Below, in pieces: positions 20,575-28,797 of a stretch of 64,000 nt of DNA. This DNA is from Immundisolibacter sp049322795 (GTDB lineage: Bacteria > Pseudomonadota > Gammaproteobacteria > Immundisolibacterales > Immundisolibacteraceae). Positions within the stretch are counted from its first letter, which is position 1, and every line of letters starts with the position of its first letter. Where the stretch lies: contig JBMOQH010000024.1 in NCBI GenBank assembly GCA_049322795.1, positions 163,946 to 227,945 of the forward strand, in the 5' to 3' direction. Both the position numbers and the translations under genes were made by a program. The notes beneath the pieces are model-generated. The model was not told the DNA's origin and did no database searches. It worked only from the letters and a program-made list of their open reading frames with translations.

Positions 20575-20990
20575 TGCTGGGTGCGGTGTTGTTTGCCGGT
20601 GTCGCTACGGGGGGGCATGCCATGGATGTCGAAGTGATCGCGCGCGGCCTGCGCAACCAGAACGGCAGCGCGCTGTTTGCGGTGTTCACGGAGCCGGCCG
20701 GCTTTCCCGGCGAGGGCGAGCAGGCGGCGTTTCACCTGGAGGCGCCGATCACCGGCAGCGAGGTGCGTGTCACGTTCACCGGCTTGCCCGACGACCGCCC
20801 GCTGGCCATCGCAGTGCTGCACGACGAGGACGGCGACAAGCGCATGGCGATCGGGTTCTTCGGCATCCCCAAGGAGGGCTTTGGCGTGTCCAACAACCCG
20901 CGCATCCTGTTCGGCCCGCCGAGCTTCAAGGATGCCCTTTTGACACCCACGCCGGGCCAGCCAGTCATCATCGACATGCGGTACTTCTGA
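20556..20990 (+). CDS. DUF2141 exported protein in the carotenoid operon
   Basis: A 144-residue DUF2141 protein: a signal peptide (PARRLMLGAVLFAGVATGGHA) followed by a beta-rich domain with ALFAVFTEPAGFPGEGE and PLAIAVLHDEDGDKRM...GIPKEGFGVSNN. The GTG at 20556 was chosen because GGAG precedes it and it completes the signal peptide; the ATG at 20574 is the alternative. DUF2141 genes recur in carotenoid operons, but the biochemical role is unknown. Export suggests action in the periplasm or at the outer membrane, where carotenoids can reside. Confidence 0.8.
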   Translation: MPARRLMLGAVLFAGVATGGHAMDVEVIARGLRNQNGSALFAVFTEPAGFPGEGEQAAFHLEAPITGSEVRVTFTGLPDDRPLAIAVLHDEDGDKRMAIGFFGIPKEGFGVSNNPRILFGPPSFKDALLTPTPGQPVIIDMRYF

Positions 20991-20992
20991 GC

Positions 20993-21679
20993 ATGGAAAA
21001 GATCGCCGTTCCGGATGCCTTCGACGCCGTGGCGCCGCGCTACGACCTGATGTGCCGGCTCAATCCGGGGTATCTCGCCATGCTGGCGGACGCCGCCCGC
21101 ACGCTGGCGCCGCTGCCCGTGCCGCGCCTGCTCGACCTGTGCTGCGGCAGCGGCCTGTCGACGCAGGCGCTGCGCCGCGCGCACCCGGGCGTGCCGATCG
21201 TCGCGCTGGACGGCTCGGCCGGCATGCTGGCGCAGGCCCGGCAAAAGGCACTCGACCCCATCGAATTCGTGCAGGGCGACGCGCAGATGCCCACCCGTCA
21301 TCTCAATGGCCCCTTCGGCGGGGTGCTGATGTCCTACGGCCTGCGCAACGTGCGCGATCCGGACCAGGCGCTGGCCGGCCTGCGCGACCTGCTGGCGCCG
21401 GGCGGGCTGCTCGCCATCCACGATTACAGCCTCGCCGGGCCGGGCGCGGAGCGCCTGTGGCGCTTCATGTGCCGGGCGGTGGTGCGGCCGTTCTGCGCCG
21501 CGGTGTCGGGCGCGCCGCAGCTGTTCGAGTACCTCGAGGACAGCGTGCTCGACTTTGACCGCCGCGACGCGCTGGCGGCGCGCGTGCAGGCCGCCGGCTT
21601 CGAGCTGCTGCGAGTGGTGCCCGGCCGGCTGTGGCAGCGGCAGATCGTGCACACCGTCGTCGCGCGGCGGCCGGCATGA
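20993..21679 (+). CDS. Class I SAM-dependent methyltransferase in carotenoid operon
   Basis: A 228-residue UbiE/COQ5-type methyltransferase. Motif I is LLDLCCGSGLSTQAL (about 40-54), with VALDGSAGMLAQA, FVQGDA and MSYGLRNVRDPDQAL following. It begins two bases after the DUF2141 stop and overlaps the next gene by ATGA. Actinobacterial isorenieratene operons carry a methyltransferase (CrtT) beside CrtU, so a carotenoid role is likely, but the substrate could also be a quinone or other isoprenoid. Confidence 0.78.
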   Translation: MEKIAVPDAFDAVAPRYDLMCRLNPGYLAMLADAARTLAPLPVPRLLDLCCGSGLSTQALRRAHPGVPIVALDGSAGMLAQARQKALDPIEFVQGDAQMPTRHLNGPFGGVLMSYGLRNVRDPDQALAGLRDLLAPGGLLAIHDYSLAGPGAERLWRFMCRAVVRPFCAAVSGAPQLFEYLEDSVLDFDRRDALAARVQAAGFELLRVVPGRLWQRQIVHTVVARRPA

Positions 21680-23148
21680 GGGCGTACATGCAGCCCCGAT
21701 TCGGGCGCGCGCGTCTGGCTGAGCCGCTGCGCGTGGCGGTGCTGGGTGGCGGTCTCGCCGGCATAGCCGCGGCGGTGACGCTGGCCGAGCGCGGCGCCGC
21801 GGTCACGCTGCTGGAGGCGAATGAAGGTCTCGGCGGCCGGCTCGCCGCCTGGCCGGTCGAGGTGGCCGGCGAACGGTTCGAGATGGATCGCGGCTTTCAC
21901 GCCTTCTTTCGCCACTACTACAACCTGCGTGCGCTGCTGCGGCGGGTGGACCCGGCGCTCGATGGCCTCGTGCCGCTCACCGATTACCCCATCCTGACGC
22001 CCGCCGGGCCGCTGTCGTTCGCCGACCTGCCGGCCAATGCGCTGCTCACGCTGCTGCCGCTGATGCGGCAAGTGGGTCTGGGCGTCGCGGACCTGCGCCG
22101 GGTGCGGATCGGCCACGCGCTCGCCATGCTCAGCTGGCATCCCGAGCGCACGCCCGCGCGCTGGGACGCGCTGAGCGCCGAGGACTGGCTGCGTGGCCTG
22201 AACTTTCCGCCGGCCGCCCGCATGCGCCTGCTGGACGTGTTCGCGCACAGCTTCTTCAACCCGACCGGCGAGTTCTCGGCGGCGGACCTGCTGATGCTGT
22301 TCCACTACTACTTCTTCGGCAATCGCGAGGGCCTGCTGTTCGACGTCGCCCGCCGGCCGTTTGGGGAGTGGCTGTGGCGGCCGTTCGAGACGCACCTGCG
22401 CACGCTTGGCGTGGACGTGCGTCTCGCCTGCCCCGCGCAGGCCGTGGCCCGCGCCGGCGAGCACTGGCAGGTGCACACCGCGTCCGGCCCGCTGGCGGCC
22501 GATGCGCTGGTGCTGGCGCTCGACGCACCGGGCCTGCGGCAGGTGCGGGAGGCGAGCGGCACGCTGGCGGCGGCGGTCCGCGCGCCGCTCGAGCGCGTGC
22601 GGGCCACCCGGCCGTTCGCCGTGTGGCGCCTGTGGCTGGACCGGCCGGTCGATGCCGCGCGTGCGCCGTTCGCCGGCACGGCGGGTTACGACATCCTCGA
22701 CAACGTGTCCGTATACAGCGCGTTTCACGACGACAGCGCCGACTGGGCGCGGCGCCATCGCGGCGCCGTGCTCGAGTTGCACGCCTACGGGTTGCTCAGC
22801 GACGACGAGGCGGACATCCGCCGGCGCCTGATGGATGCACTGCACGCGGTGTATCCCGAAACCGCGTCGGCGCGGGTGCTCGGCGAGCAATTCCTGCTGC
22901 GCGCCGACTGCCCGGCCTTTCCGCCCGGCAGCGCGGCCGACCGGCCGGGCGTCGCCACCGCCGAGCCGACCCTGGTGCTGGCGGGCGATCACGTGCGGCT
23001 GCCGTTTGCCTGCGCGCTCATGGAGCGGGCGACGGCGTCCGGAATCCTGGCCGCCAACACGCTGCTCTCCACGCGGCAGGTGGACCCGGCGCCGCTGTGG
23101 ACCGGCCCGCAGCGTGGCCTGCTGGCGCCTGCCGTGAGGGCCGCCTGA
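21676..23148 (+). CDS. crtU: CrtU/CruE-like carotenoid beta-ring desaturase/methyltransferase
   Basis: A 490-residue FAD flavoprotein (VAVLGGGLAGIAAAVTLAERG near residue 15, LEANEGLGGRLAAW). The block MDRGFHAFFRHYYNLRALLRR (about 70-90) and DYPILTPAGPLSFADLP strongly recall isorenieratene synthase-type enzymes, which desaturate the beta-ring and shift a methyl group to give an aromatic ring. This is from memory of family motifs, not a search. Other CrtI-like amine oxidases are the alternative. It overlaps the methyltransferase (ATGA) and the Rieske gene (TGATG), so it is firmly inside the operon. Confidence 0.75.
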   Translation: MRAYMQPRFGRARLAEPLRVAVLGGGLAGIAAAVTLAERGAAVTLLEANEGLGGRLAAWPVEVAGERFEMDRGFHAFFRHYYNLRALLRRVDPALDGLVPLTDYPILTPAGPLSFADLPANALLTLLPLMRQVGLGVADLRRVRIGHALAMLSWHPERTPARWDALSAEDWLRGLNFPPAARMRLLDVFAHSFFNPTGEFSAADLLMLFHYYFFGNREGLLFDVARRPFGEWLWRPFETHLRTLGVDVRLACPAQAVARAGEHWQVHTASGPLAADALVLALDAPGLRQVREASGTLAAAVRAPLERVRATRPFAVWRLWLDRPVDAARAPFAGTAGYDILDNVSVYSAFHDDSADWARRHRGAVLELHAYGLLSDDEADIRRRLMDALHAVYPETASARVLGEQFLLRADCPAFPPGSAADRPGVATAEPTLVLAGDHVRLPFACALMERATASGILAANTLLSTRQVDPAPLWTGPQRGLLAPAVRAA

Positions 23149-24167
23149 TGCGCCGCGCGACGGATGGACACGGACGCCGGCTGTGGCTGTTCGGTGACGA
23201 TCTCGGCGACCTGCCCGCGCCGGCACGCCCCGACTGGCAGGCCGCCGAGCCACGCTGGATTGCCGGCGCGCTGGCGCAGGCACTGCAGCGGCCCACGGGC
23301 GGCTGGCACGTGGTGACGGCATCGTCTTCGCTGCGCGCGAAACCCCTGGCGGCGCGGGTGCAGGGCAGGGAGCTGGTGCTCTGGCGCAGCGCCGCCGGCG
23401 TGCACGCGGCCGACGACCAGTGCCCGCATCTGGGCGCGCGCTGGTCCGACGGACGCATCGCCGATGGACGGCTCCTGTGCCCCTGGCACGGCCTGGCGCT
23501 CGACGCCCAGTCGCCCTGCACGGCGCTGCTGCCGACGCACGACGACGGCGTCCTGGTGTGGGTGCAGCTGCCGGGCGAGGCGCCGCTGGCCGCCCCGGTG
23601 CTGCCCGAGCGGCCCCGCGATGCGCTCGTCTCCGTGATGACGCTGCCGGCGCGCTGCACGCCGCGCGAGGTGTTGGAAAACCGCCTCGATCCCTGGCACG
23701 GCGCGCACTTCCACCGCCATTCCTTCGCAAGGCTCAAGGTGCTCGAACAGGCCGAGGACAGCATCACGGTGCGCGTGGCCTTTCGCGTGCTGGGGCCGCT
23801 GGCGGTGGAAGTGGACGCCCGCTTCCATTGCCCGCAGGCGCGCTGCATCGCCATGACCATCGTCGGCGGCGAGGGCGTGGGCTCGGTGGTGGAAACCCAC
23901 GGCACGCTGATCGAAGGCGGCCGCTGTCAGATCACCGAGGCGGTGTTCGCCCACTCGGCGCGGCGCGGATTCGCGCTGGCGCGCCGGCTCGGCTGGCTGC
24001 TGCGGCCGGTGATGGGTTTCGCCGCGCGCCGCCTGTGGATCGAGGACGCCGCCTACTGCGAGCGCCGCTACGCACTTCTTGCCCAGCCGGTCGCCGTGCG
24101 CCCGGCGCCGGTTCCCCGTTCAGGTCAGTCACAGGAGCGATCCGATGAACGACACGCTGCTCGATAG
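23148..24167 (+). CDS. Rieske non-haem iron oxygenase linked to carotenoid modification
   Basis: A 339-residue oxygenase. The Rieske cluster ligands are Cys92-Pro-His94 and Cys111-Pro-Trp-His114, and a mononuclear iron site Asn178-x2-Asp181-x2-His184-x4-His189 follows, so both metal sites look functional. Rieske proteins accompany CrtU-like enzymes in some aromatic-carotenoid operons, and cyanobacterial CruH oxidises a ring methyl group in synechoxanthin synthesis. Here it probably oxidises the carotenoid (inference). The last 8 codons overlap the dxs start. About 50 residues N-terminal to the Rieske domain are not recognised. Confidence 0.75.
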   Translation: MRRATDGHGRRLWLFGDDLGDLPAPARPDWQAAEPRWIAGALAQALQRPTGGWHVVTASSSLRAKPLAARVQGRELVLWRSAAGVHAADDQCPHLGARWSDGRIADGRLLCPWHGLALDAQSPCTALLPTHDDGVLVWVQLPGEAPLAAPVLPERPRDALVSVMTLPARCTPREVLENRLDPWHGAHFHRHSFARLKVLEQAEDSITVRVAFRVLGPLAVEVDARFHCPQARCIAMTIVGGEGVGSVVETHGTLIEGGRCQITEAVFAHSARRGFALARRLGWLLRPVMGFAARRLWIEDAAYCERRYALLAQPVAVRPAPVPRSGQSQERSDERHAAR

Positions 24168-26076
24168 CATCCACACGCCCGCCGACCTGCGCGCGCTGCC
24201 CGCCAGCGCACTGCCGGAAGTGGCCGCCGCGCTGCGCGCGGACATCGTGAACCAGGTGGCGCGCAGCGGCGGGCATCTGGCCTCGAGCCTCGGCGCCGTC
24301 GACCTGCTGACGGCCCTGCACTACGTGTTCGACACGCCGCGCGACCGGCTGGTGCTGGACGTCGGCCACCAGGGCTACGCGCACAAGCTGCTGACCGGCC
24401 GGCGGGGGGATTTCGCGCGCATCGGCAAGGAAGGCGGCCCCGCCAAGTTCCTGCGCCGCGCTGAGTCGCCCTACGATGACTTCGGCGCCGGGCACGCCGG
24501 CACGTCCATCTCGGCCGCGCTCGGCATGGCGCGGGGCCTTGAAAAAGCCGGCGAGGACGCCTTCGCCGTGGCGCTGATCGGCGACGGCGCGCTCACCGCC
24601 GGCATGGCGCTCGAGGCCCTGAACCACGCCGGCCACCTCGAGCAGCCGAACCTGCTGGTGGTGCTGAACGACAACGAGATGTCGATCGAGCCGAACGTCG
24701 GCGCGCTCGGCGCGTTCCTGTCGCGCCGGCTGTCGGCGCCGTCGGCGCGGCGCCTGCGCCGGCTGGCCAAGGACGTGCTCGCGCCGCTGCCGCAGCCGCT
24801 GTTGCAGCTTGCGCGCCGCGCCGAGCGCTCGGCCAGGGCGCTGCTGACGCCGGGCACGCTGTTCGAGGCGTTCGGTTTCCGCTACATCGGCCCGGTGTCC
24901 GGCCACGACCTGCCGTCGCTGCTGGAGACCCTGAACAACGCCCGCGCCATGATGGCCGGCGGCGAGGGGCCGGTGCTGGTGCACGCCATCACGCGCAAGG
25001 GCGCCGGCTACGCGCCGGCCGAGCAGAACCCGCTCAAGTACCACGGCGTGACGGCCTTCGACGCGGTGACGGGCGACATCCCCAAGTCCACCGCGACGGT
25101 GCCGTCGTACACCTCGGTGTTCGCCGACGCCGCCGTGCAGCTCGCCAAGGCCGATCCGCGCATCGTCGCCATCACCGCCGCGATGGCCGGCGGCACCGGG
25201 CTCGACCGCTTCGCCGCGGCGCTGCCGGAGCGCTTTCACGACGTCGGCATCGCCGAGCAGCACGCCGTGACCTTTGCCGCCGGGCTCGCCACCACGGGCC
25301 TGAAACCGCTGGCGGCCATTTATTCCACCTTCCTGCAGCGCGGCTTCGATCAGGTGGTGCACGACGTGTGCCTGCAGAACCTCGACGTCACCTTCGCGCT
25401 GGACCGCGCCGGGCTGGTCGGCGCCGATGGCGCCACGCACCAGGGCCTGTACGACATCGCCTACCTGCGCTGCCTGCCGAACATGGTCGTGATGGCGCCC
25501 AAGGACGAGAACGAGCTGCGGCACATGCTGCGCACGGCCATCGAGCACCCGGGCCCGGCGGCGCTGCGCTACCCGCGCGGCAACGGCCTCGGCGTGGCGC
25601 TGGATGCCGACATCCACGCGCTCGACATCGGCCGCGGCGAGCGGCTGCGGGACGGCAGTGATCTCGCCATCGTGGCGCTCGGCAGCCGCGTGGCGCCGGC
25701 GCTCGACGCCGCCCGGCGGCTGGCCGAGGAGGGCATCGAGGCGGCGGTGTTCAACGCCCGCTTCGTGAAGCCACTCGACCTGCCGGCCATCGCTGAACTC
25801 GCCACACGCTGCGGTGCGCTGATCACGGTGGAGGAACACGCGCTCGCCGGCGGCTTCGGCAGCGCCGTGCTGGAGGCGCTGGCGGGGCAGGGCATCCACG
25901 TGCCGACGCGCTTGCTGGCCGTGCCGGACGTGCTGGTCGAGCACGGCGACCCGGCCGCGCAGCTGGCGCACTTCGGGCTCGACGCGGCCGGCATCGCCGC
26001 GGCGGGGCGCCAGCTGCTCGAAGTGGCCGGTCACACGCGGCGGGCGGCTGTCAACCACTTGCGGGGCGCCGCCTGA
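24145..26076 (+). CDS. dxs: 1-Deoxy-D-xylulose-5-phosphate synthase
   Basis: A 643-residue thiamine-diphosphate enzyme, the first step of the MEP isoprenoid pathway. Seen are the N-terminal LDVGHQGYAHKLLTGRR, the ThDP motif GDGALTAGMALEALN...NDNEMSIEPNVG (about 150-190), the pyrimidine-binding VGIAEQHAVTFAAGLA (about 365-380) and the C-terminal transketolase domain. The ATG at 24145 follows CAGGAG. As last gene of the carotenoid operon it would raise precursor supply when carotenoids are made. Another dxs for housekeeping may exist elsewhere. Confidence 0.96.
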   Translation: MNDTLLDSIHTPADLRALPASALPEVAAALRADIVNQVARSGGHLASSLGAVDLLTALHYVFDTPRDRLVLDVGHQGYAHKLLTGRRGDFARIGKEGGPAKFLRRAESPYDDFGAGHAGTSISAALGMARGLEKAGEDAFAVALIGDGALTAGMALEALNHAGHLEQPNLLVVLNDNEMSIEPNVGALGAFLSRRLSAPSARRLRRLAKDVLAPLPQPLLQLARRAERSARALLTPGTLFEAFGFRYIGPVSGHDLPSLLETLNNARAMMAGGEGPVLVHAITRKGAGYAPAEQNPLKYHGVTAFDAVTGDIPKSTATVPSYTSVFADAAVQLAKADPRIVAITAAMAGGTGLDRFAAALPERFHDVGIAEQHAVTFAAGLATTGLKPLAAIYSTFLQRGFDQVVHDVCLQNLDVTFALDRAGLVGADGATHQGLYDIAYLRCLPNMVVMAPKDENELRHMLRTAIEHPGPAALRYPRGNGLGVALDADIHALDIGRGERLRDGSDLAIVALGSRVAPALDAARRLAEEGIEAAVFNARFVKPLDLPAIAELATRCGALITVEEHALAGGFGSAVLEALAGQGIHVPTRLLAVPDVLVEHGDPAAQLAHFGLDAAGIAAAGRQLLEVAGHTRRAAVNHLRGAA

Positions 26077-26150
26077 TCGGACATCGTTAACGGGCGTTTG
26101 GGCCAAGGCAGGTGCCAGCCCGCGCGGCTGCGTTCACGGAGGAGCGAGGC

Positions 26151-27461
26151 ATGAAAATCGACGACCTGGGACATCCCGGGCACCTGGTTGACCCGCAGAC
26201 CGGACTGGTCAGCCGCCGGATATTCACCGACCCCGACATCCACCGGCTGGAACTGACGCGCATCTTCGCGCGCAGCTGGCTGTTCGTCGGCCACGACAGC
26301 GAGTTGCCCAAGGCGGGCGATTACGTCACCCGCGTGATGGGCGACGACCCGGTGATCCTGACGCGCGGCCGGGACGGCACGCTGCGCGTGTTCCTGAACG
26401 CCTGCCCGCACCGCGGCGCCCTGCTGTGCCGTGCCGACGGCGGCAACGCCATGGGTTACGTGTGCCCCTACCACGGCTGGAGCTTCGACAACACCGGCCG
26501 TCTCACCGCGATGGCCGATGCGCCGGAGGCGTACAAGGGCCGCGTGGACCTTTCCACCTTCGATCTGGTGCAGGCGCGCGTCGGCACACACGCGGGGCTG
26601 ATCTTCGCCACCTTCGACCCGCAGGCGCCGAGTCTGGACGAGTACCTCGGCGACGCGCGCTGGTACATCGACATGCTGTTCGCGCGCACGCCGGGGGGCG
26701 CCCAGGCGCTGGGTGCGCCGATCCGCTGGGTGGCGCACAAGAACTGGAAGTACGGCGCCGTCAACTTCGCCGCCGACGGCCCGCACGCGCTGAAGACGCA
26801 CGGCCCGATCACGCGAAGGATCGCCGCCGGTCTGCCGCTGGAAGTGCTGCGTGACCTCGCCATCGCCGGCCCTGCCGTGCGCGCCGGCAACGGTCACGGC
26901 TGCATTTTTGTCGACCTGCCGCCCGGCATGCCGCCGTGGATCGGGTTCCACCCGGGCATGGTCGAGCTGTACCAGAAGACCCTGCAGCCGGGTCAGCTGA
27001 AGCTCAAGGAGAACCTGTTCAACAAGGTGATGACCATCTTCCCCAACCTGTCCTGGGTGCACTTTCCGATCAGCTTTGCCCCCGACCAGCCGCCGGTGAA
27101 TTTCTTCAACGTGCGCGTCTGGCAGCCGACCGGCCCGGACCGCACCGAGATCTGGAACTGGTTCTTTGCCGACCGCGAGGCGCCGGACGAGTACAAGCAG
27201 GCCAGCCTGAAGGCCGGCATCCGCACCTTCACCGCCGCCGGCACGTTCGATCAGGACGACGCCGAGGCCTGGGCGGCCATCGATGCCGGCAGCCGCGGCA
27301 CGGTCGGCCGCGAGCGCATGAGCAGTTTCCAGATGATCCTGGCGTCGGAGGACGAACGCATTGCCGACTTCCCCGGCCCGGGCGAGGCCTACCGCTCGAC
27401 CTACTCGGAAATGTCCGAGTTCGGGCTGTTGCTGCGCTGGCGCGAACTGATGGCGGGCTGA
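26151..27461 (+). CDS. Aromatic-ring-hydroxylating dioxygenase, large (alpha) subunit
   Basis: A 436-residue Rieske oxygenase. Rieske ligands are Cys85-Pro-His87 and Cys105-x2-His108. The catalytic iron site is Asn205...Asp209-x2-His212-x4-His217, with the third ligand expected in FDQDDAEAW near residue 365. The usual ENF-GD-YH context reads VNFAADGPH, so the residues around the iron differ from the naphthalene-type norm although the ligands are kept. The ATG follows GGAGGAG. No ferredoxin or reductase lies nearby. The substrate (PAH, benzoate-like or other) is unknown. Confidence 0.88.
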   Translation: MKIDDLGHPGHLVDPQTGLVSRRIFTDPDIHRLELTRIFARSWLFVGHDSELPKAGDYVTRVMGDDPVILTRGRDGTLRVFLNACPHRGALLCRADGGNAMGYVCPYHGWSFDNTGRLTAMADAPEAYKGRVDLSTFDLVQARVGTHAGLIFATFDPQAPSLDEYLGDARWYIDMLFARTPGGAQALGAPIRWVAHKNWKYGAVNFAADGPHALKTHGPITRRIAAGLPLEVLRDLAIAGPAVRAGNGHGCIFVDLPPGMPPWIGFHPGMVELYQKTLQPGQLKLKENLFNKVMTIFPNLSWVHFPISFAPDQPPVNFFNVRVWQPTGPDRTEIWNWFFADREAPDEYKQASLKAGIRTFTAAGTFDQDDAEAWAAIDAGSRGTVGRERMSSFQMILASEDERIADFPGPGEAYRSTYSEMSEFGLLLRWRELMAG

Positions 27462-27465
27462 GGAC

Positions 27466-27984
27466 ATGGACACGCACGCTCAAGTCGACGACGCCACCTA
27501 CCGGCGCATCCTGAACTTCCTGTACGACGAGGCCGAACTGTTCGACCAGCACGCCTATGGCCGCTGGCTGGAGCGCGTCACGCCGGACATCCGCTACCGC
27601 ATGCCGGGACGCGGCTTTCACGAGGGGCAGGCACCGGCGGCGGCGTTCCAGAACGGCTACTTCGACGACGACTACGCCACCCTGGCGACGCGCATCGAGT
27701 TGTGGTCGCGGCCGGCCACCACGACGGCGGAGAGCCCGCCGACCGTCACCCGCCACTTCGTGACCAACATCCGCGCCTACGACGGCGAGCAGCCGGGCAG
27801 CTACCGGGTCACCAGCCACGTGCTGGTGTTCCGCGTGCGGCCCACGCAGAGCACGCCGTATTTCTTCTCCGGCCGGCGCGACGACCGGCTGCGCGAGGAG
27901 GGCGGGGTGCTGCGCCTGGCGGCGCGCGACATCCAGATGGACGAAGTGGTGCTGCAGAGCCCGAATCTGAGTTTTCTGGTGTGA
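27466..27984 (+). CDS. Aromatic-ring-hydroxylating dioxygenase, small (beta) subunit
   Basis: A 172-residue SnoaL-fold beta subunit which builds the alpha3-beta3 hexamer with the preceding protein. The family pattern ILNFLYDEAELFDQHAYGRWLERVTPDIRYRMP and the C-terminal LAARDIQMDEVVLQSPNLSFLV are readable. It begins 4 bases after the alpha-subunit stop. The pair stands alone between dxs and a terminator. Confidence 0.9.
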   Translation: MDTHAQVDDATYRRILNFLYDEAELFDQHAYGRWLERVTPDIRYRMPGRGFHEGQAPAAAFQNGYFDDDYATLATRIELWSRPATTTAESPPTVTRHFVTNIRAYDGEQPGSYRVTSHVLVFRVRPTQSTPYFFSGRRDDRLREEGGVLRLAARDIQMDEVVLQSPNLSFLV

Positions 27985-27992
27985 CGGGATGA

Positions 27993-28019
27993 AGAAAAAG
28001 GGCTTCCTGCCCTTTTTCT
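27993..28019 (+). terminator. Strong intrinsic terminator after the dioxygenase pair
   Basis: A perfect 11-base stem (AGAAAAAGGGC / GCCCTTTTTCT) with a 5-base loop and T-rich 3' arm starts 8 bases after the stop. The mirrored A-run lets it also act on transcripts coming from the sco1 side. Confidence 0.85.
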
Positions 28020-28055
28020 GATCGGCGCATCGCGGTCGTGCCCGCGCTGGCCTCC

Positions 28056-28087
28056 GCCGATCAAGCGCTCGGGCGCGCTTGATCGGC
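28056..28087. repeat. 13-base-stem palindrome between convergent operons
   Basis: Arms GCCGATCAAGCGC and GCGCTTGATCGGC with a 6-base loop. A second hairpin follows at 28090-28109 (GCAAGCCAT/ATGGCTTGC), and GATCGGCGC occurs at both 28020 and 28081. With the terminator, three stems stand in 120 bases; the last two may end sco1 transcription. Confidence 0.6.
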
Positions 28088-28140
28088 GCGCAAGCCATCC
28101 ATGGCTTGCCAAGCAGGTCCCCCCGGGGGTGCGGGCGGCG

Positions 28141-28797
28141 TCAGTCGTTCAGTTTGGGGTCGCCGGCCCAGGTGCCGAGCGCCCGCTGCAGGGCGTAGTC
28201 GTCCTTGGGGTCCGTGAACACGGCGTACAAGCGCGCTCGGGGGTCGAGCACGTACAGGGTTTCCGAGTGCGTGACGGTATAGGCGGGCGTGCCATGCGCG
28301 GCGTGTTCGCCGTGCCCTGCATGGTCCGTGTGCTCCTGCGCCGTGTAGGCGTAGGCGACGCCCAGCTCCTTCAGCAGCGGCGCGAGCTCACCGAGCGGGG
28401 CCGTGGCACCGACGAAATCCTGTCCAAACTGGCCGATGTATTCGGCGAGCCGCTGCGGCGTGTCGCGCATCGGGTCCACCGACACCAGCATGAAGCGCAC
28501 CCGCTGGCGCAGGTGTTCCGGCAGGCGGCGCTGCACGCCGGCGAGGCGCGCCAGCGTGGTGGGGCACACGTCCGGGCAGTGGGTGAAGCCGAAGAACAGC
28601 ACCGTCCAGCGCCCGGCCAGGGTGTCCGCGGTCAACGTGGCGCCGTGCTGGTCGACGAGCGCGAGGTGTTCGACCGGGCGCGGCGGGTCCAGCACGGTGT
28701 CGGCGACGGCCAGCGGCGCAAGCAGCGCCAACAGAAAGGCCGCCAGCCGTGGGCGATATACTCCGCCTGCGCAAAACCTGCGCCAGCGCATCGTCAT
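28141..28797 (-). CDS. SCO1/SenC/PrrC-family copper thioredoxin-like protein
   Basis: A 218-residue protein with a signal peptide or membrane anchor (RPRLAAFLLALLAPLAVADT) and a thioredoxin-fold SCO domain. The copper ligands are Cys74-Pro-Asp-Val-Cys78 in FFGFTHCPDVCP and His177 in VTHSETLYVLDP. Such proteins load Cu into cytochrome oxidase CuA or similar enzymes in the periplasm. An odd His-rich insert (residues 155-169, five His) just before the ligand His may hold extra metal. The start is uncertain: ATGs at 28815, 28797 and 28791 are in frame, and the second shares the CATG with the hemW start. Confidence 0.88.
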   Translation of the reverse strand: MTMRWRRFCAGGVYRPRLAAFLLALLAPLAVADTVLDPPRPVEHLALVDQHGATLTADTLAGRWTVLFFGFTHCPDVCPTTLARLAGVQRRLPEHLRQRVRFMLVSVDPMRDTPQRLAEYIGQFGQDFVGATAPLGELAPLLKELGVAYAYTAQEHTDHAGHGEHAAHGTPAYTVTHSETLYVLDPRARLYAVFTDPKDDYALQRALGTWAGDPKLND

